Below are positions 13,476-15,659 of a stretch of DNA of 15,659 bases, piece after piece. Source of the stretch: JABIRQ01 sp963583595 (GTDB lineage: Bacteria; Pseudomonadota; Alphaproteobacteria; CADEGL01); assembly GCA_963583595.1 (NCBI GenBank), contig CAUZWC010000036.1:1-15659 (forward strand), read 5' to 3'. Numbering within the stretch: position 1 is the stretch's first letter; each line of letters begins with the position of its first letter. The position numbers and the translations under genes are program-made. Below the pieces are notes generated by a model. It was not told where the DNA came from. It ran no database searches and saw only the letters and a program-made list of their open reading frames with translations.

Positions 13476-15659
13476 TCAGGCTTTCCGGATTGCCCGCCAG
13501 ATCGCCGGCGGGGTTGCCGGCATGTCGATATGGCTGATGCCGTAGGAGGATAGCGCGTCGACCAGCGCATTCATGACGGCGGGCAGGGCGCCGGCGCAGC
13601 CCGCTTCGCCGCAGCCCTTCGCGCCGAGAGGGTTGGTCTTGGCCGGCTCCGGCCGGCTCATCACCCGAAAATTCGGCGCGTCGGCCGCGATGGGCATAGC
13701 GTAATCCATGAAGGAGCCGGTGATGAACTGGCCCTCCTCGTCGTAGATAGCATGTTCCATCAGAGCCTGGCCGATGCCTTGGACCACGCCGCCATGGGCC
13801 TGGCCCTCGACCAGCATCGGATTGATGATGGTGCCGAAGTCGTTGACCATCAGATAGCGGTCGATGGTCACCACGCCGGTATCGGGATCGACCTCCAGCT
13901 CGCAGACATGGCAGCCGTTGGGGAAGGCCGAGGGCGCGCCGTCATAGACTTCCGAGACGTCCAGGGTCTTCGGCAGGTCGTCGGGCAGGGCCAGGCCGGC
14001 GCGCAGCTTATCGGCCAGTTCCATGATCGGGATCGAGCGGTCCGTGCCGGCGATGACGAAACGGCCCTCCGAGAATCCGATATCGGCGGCCGCGGCCTCC
14101 AGCGCATGGCCGGCGATCTGCCTTCCCTTGTCGATCACCGCATCGCTGGCCTGAAGGATCGCCGCGCCGCTGTTCATGATCGAGCGCGAGCCGCCGGTGC
14201 CGCCGCCCGCCAGCATCTCGTCGCTGTCGCCCTGTAACAGGCGGATGCGCTCGAAGGGGATGCCCAGCTTCGCGCTCAGCACCTGGGCGAAGGGCGCGGC
14301 ATGGCCCTGGCCGTAATCGAGGGTGCCGGTGATGATGGTGACGGTGCCGTCCTCCTCGAAGCGCAGCCCGCCCATTTCCTTGTTGGCCGGGGCCGTCACT
14401 TCGAGATAGCAACCGATGCCCAGCCCGCGCTTCATCCCGGCCTTCTCGCTCTCGGCCTTGCGCGCTGCGAAGCCGGCGACATCCGCCTCCTCGAGGGCCT
14501 TGTCGAGCAGGGCCGGGAAATCGCCGCTGTCATAGGTCAGGCCGGAGGCCGCCTCATAGGGCATGTCCTCGGGCCGGATCATGTTGCGCTTGCGCAGCTC
14601 GACCTGGTCGATGCCCATTTCGCGGGCCGCCGTGTCGATCAGCCGCTCCATGTAGTAGTTGCCCTCTGGCCGGCCCGCGCCGCGATAGGCGGTCAGCGGC
14701 ACGGTGTTGGTGAAGACGCATTTCACCGCCACCTCGATCAGGGGCGTGCGGTACAGGCTGACCATGTTCTTGACGATGTTCATGGTCGGCATCATCGGGC
14801 CTACATTGCCGAGCCAGCCGCCCATATTGCCCATGCCGTCGACGCGAATGGCGAGGAAACGGCCGTCCTTGTCCAGGGCCAGTTCGGCCGTCACCTGATG
14901 GTCGCGGCCGTGATGGTCCGAAAGGAAAGCGCCCGAGCGGTCGTCGGTCCATTTGACCGGCCGGCCCAGCACCTTAGAGGCATGAAGGGCGCAGAGATAT
15001 TCGGGATAGCAAAAGATTTTCATGCCGAAGGAGCCGCCGACATTGCCGGTCAGCACGCGCACCTTCTCGGGCGGGACCTGCAGGATATCCTTGGCCAGCT
15101 GGTTCTTGAGGCCGAAAACGCCCTGGCTGCAGACGCGCAGGGTCCAACGGTCGGCGGCGGCGTCGTATTCGCCGATGGCCGCGCGCGGCTCCATCGGATT
15201 GACCACGATGCGGTTGTTCGTGATGTCGAGGTGCGTGACATGGGCGGCTTGCTCGAAGGCCTTCCCGACGGCGTCGGGATCGCCGTAGAGAAAGTCGAGT
15301 GCGACATTGCCCGGCGCTTCGTCATAGAGCTGCGGCGCGTCCGGCTTCAGGGCATCGGCCATATTGGCGACGCCGGGCAGGGAGTCGATCTCGACCATCA
15401 CGGCTTCGACCGCGTCTTGCGCCTGGGCCTGGGTTTCGGCCACCACGACGGCGATGGGGTCGCCGACGAAGCGGACCCGGTCGAGGGCGAGGGCGAAGCG
15501 TGGCGGGCGGTTCATGTCTGAGCCGTCGCGATTCTTGAAGGGCAGGGCGCATTTCAGCCCGCCATAGCCCGCGGTCTGAAGATCGGCGCCGGTGAAGACG
15601 GCCAGGACGCCCGGCATCGCCAGCGCGTCCTCGGCATCGATGCCCTTGATCTCGCCATG
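13476..15659 (-). CDS. Xanthine dehydrogenase-family molybdopterin-binding subunit (CoxL form II-like), 5' partial
   Basis: This is the large molybdenum-cofactor subunit of an aerobic hydroxylase of the xanthine dehydrogenase/CO dehydrogenase superfamily. The window holds 727 C-terminal residues; the reading frame is open at the right edge and the N-terminus, usually about 50 residues, is missing. The active-site loop A-Y-R-G-A-G-R (codons 14670-14690) is the form II signature, not the A-Y-x-C-S-F-R of true (form I) CO dehydrogenase. The catalytic Glu in G-C-G-E-A-G-C is encoded at 13605-13607. Moco contacts G-G-S-F-G-M and Y-G-Q-G-H are also present. Partner FAD and [2Fe-2S] subunits would lie beyond the edge. 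Form II enzymes act on varied aldehydes, purines or N-heterocycles, so the substrate is open and I would not call it coxL. Confidence 0.93.
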   Translation of the reverse strand, partial: HGEIKGIDAEDALAMPGVLAVFTGADLQTAGYGGLKCALPFKNRDGSDMNRPPRFALALDRVRFVGDPIAVVVAETQAQAQDAVEAVMVEIDSLPGVANMADALKPDAPQLYDEAPGNVALDFLYGDPDAVGKAFEQAAHVTHLDITNNRIVVNPMEPRAAIGEYDAAADRWTLRVCSQGVFGLKNQLAKDILQVPPEKVRVLTGNVGGSFGMKIFCYPEYLCALHASKVLGRPVKWTDDRSGAFLSDHHGRDHQVTAELALDKDGRFLAIRVDGMGNMGGWLGNVGPMMPTMNIVKNMVSLYRTPLIEVAVKCVFTNTVPLTAYRGAGRPEGNYYMERLIDTAAREMGIDQVELRKRNMIRPEDMPYEAASGLTYDSGDFPALLDKALEEADVAGFAARKAESEKAGMKRGLGIGCYLEVTAPANKEMGGLRFEEDGTVTIITGTLDYGQGHAAPFAQVLSAKLGIPFERIRLLQGDSDEMLAGGGTGGSRSIMNSGAAILQASDAVIDKGRQIAGHALEAAAADIGFSEGRFVIAGTDRSIPIMELADKLRAGLALPDDLPKTLDVSEVYDGAPSAFPNGCHVCELEVDPDTGVVTIDRYLMVNDFGTIINPMLVEGQAHGGVVQGIGQALMEHAIYDEEGQFITGSFMDYAMPIAADAPNFRVMSRPEPAKTNPLGAKGCGEAGCAGALPAVMNALVDALSSYGISHIDMPATPPAIWRAIRKA

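Noticed and set aside
14301..15521. Plus-strand ORF of 406 codons, and similarly 5484-6722 (+) and 4457-5503 (-)
   Set aside because: All are antisense shadows of the molybdenum hydroxylase, the MDR gene and the cyclase respectively, with no recognisable motif.

Overview
The window is a GC-rich stretch of ordinary-looking chromosome from an alphaproteobacterium. I infer this from several things: a Coq7-type ubiquinone hydroxylase, a methylsuccinyl-CoA dehydrogenase of the ethylmalonyl-CoA pathway, a HIG1-like membrane peptide next to a PduO-type adenosyltransferase and etfBA, a YqaA-DsbB-Coq7 cluster, and strong G/C third-position bias throughout. A Rhodospirillales-like member is plausible, but I cannot place it further. 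No insertion sequence, integrase, CRISPR array, phage or known defence cassette is visible, and no gap between genes exceeds about 250 bases.

Region 1 (1-3498, all minus strand) runs in transcription order mcd, a 59-residue HIG1-like membrane peptide, a PduO-type cob(I)alamin adenosyltransferase, etfB, and the first codons of etfA at the left edge. These parts fit together. Mcd oxidises methylsuccinyl-CoA and passes electrons to ETF. The adenosyltransferase makes the AdoCbl that ethylmalonyl-CoA mutase and methylmalonyl-CoA mutase need. The peptide belongs to a family tied to the respiratory chain. A good sigma70-like promoter lies just upstream of etfB, so etfBA may also be transcribed separately.

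Region 2 (3499-7929): a divergent transmembrane class IIIb nucleotide cyclase with a Cache-like sensor (+), a convergent zinc-free MDR oxidoreductase (-), the truncated remnant of a LivK-like periplasmic binding protein with its promoter and Shine-Dalgarno still present (+), and a DUF4743-Nudix hydrolase (+) of the Tnr3 / plant NUDT20-24 type.

Region 3 (7951-11531): gluQ (-) is divergent from an AlkA-like DNA glycosylase followed by a phospholipase/carboxylesterase (+). Then come a convergent peroxiredoxin-like protein (-) and a divergent HNH endonuclease (+).

Region 4 (11542-13232, minus) is the compact cluster yqaA-dsbB-coq7, with dsbB and coq7 overlapping by one base. It is divergent from a tRNA-Leu(CAA) gene at 13351-13437, and both promoters are recognisable. 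The window closes with a large xanthine dehydrogenase/CoxL form II-type molybdenum hydroxylase subunit (-) that runs off the right edge.

I found no convincing new multi-gene system. The points most worth following are the Mcd/HIG1/adenosyltransferase/ETF grouping, the decayed LivK gene beside the Nudix gene, and the cyclase.
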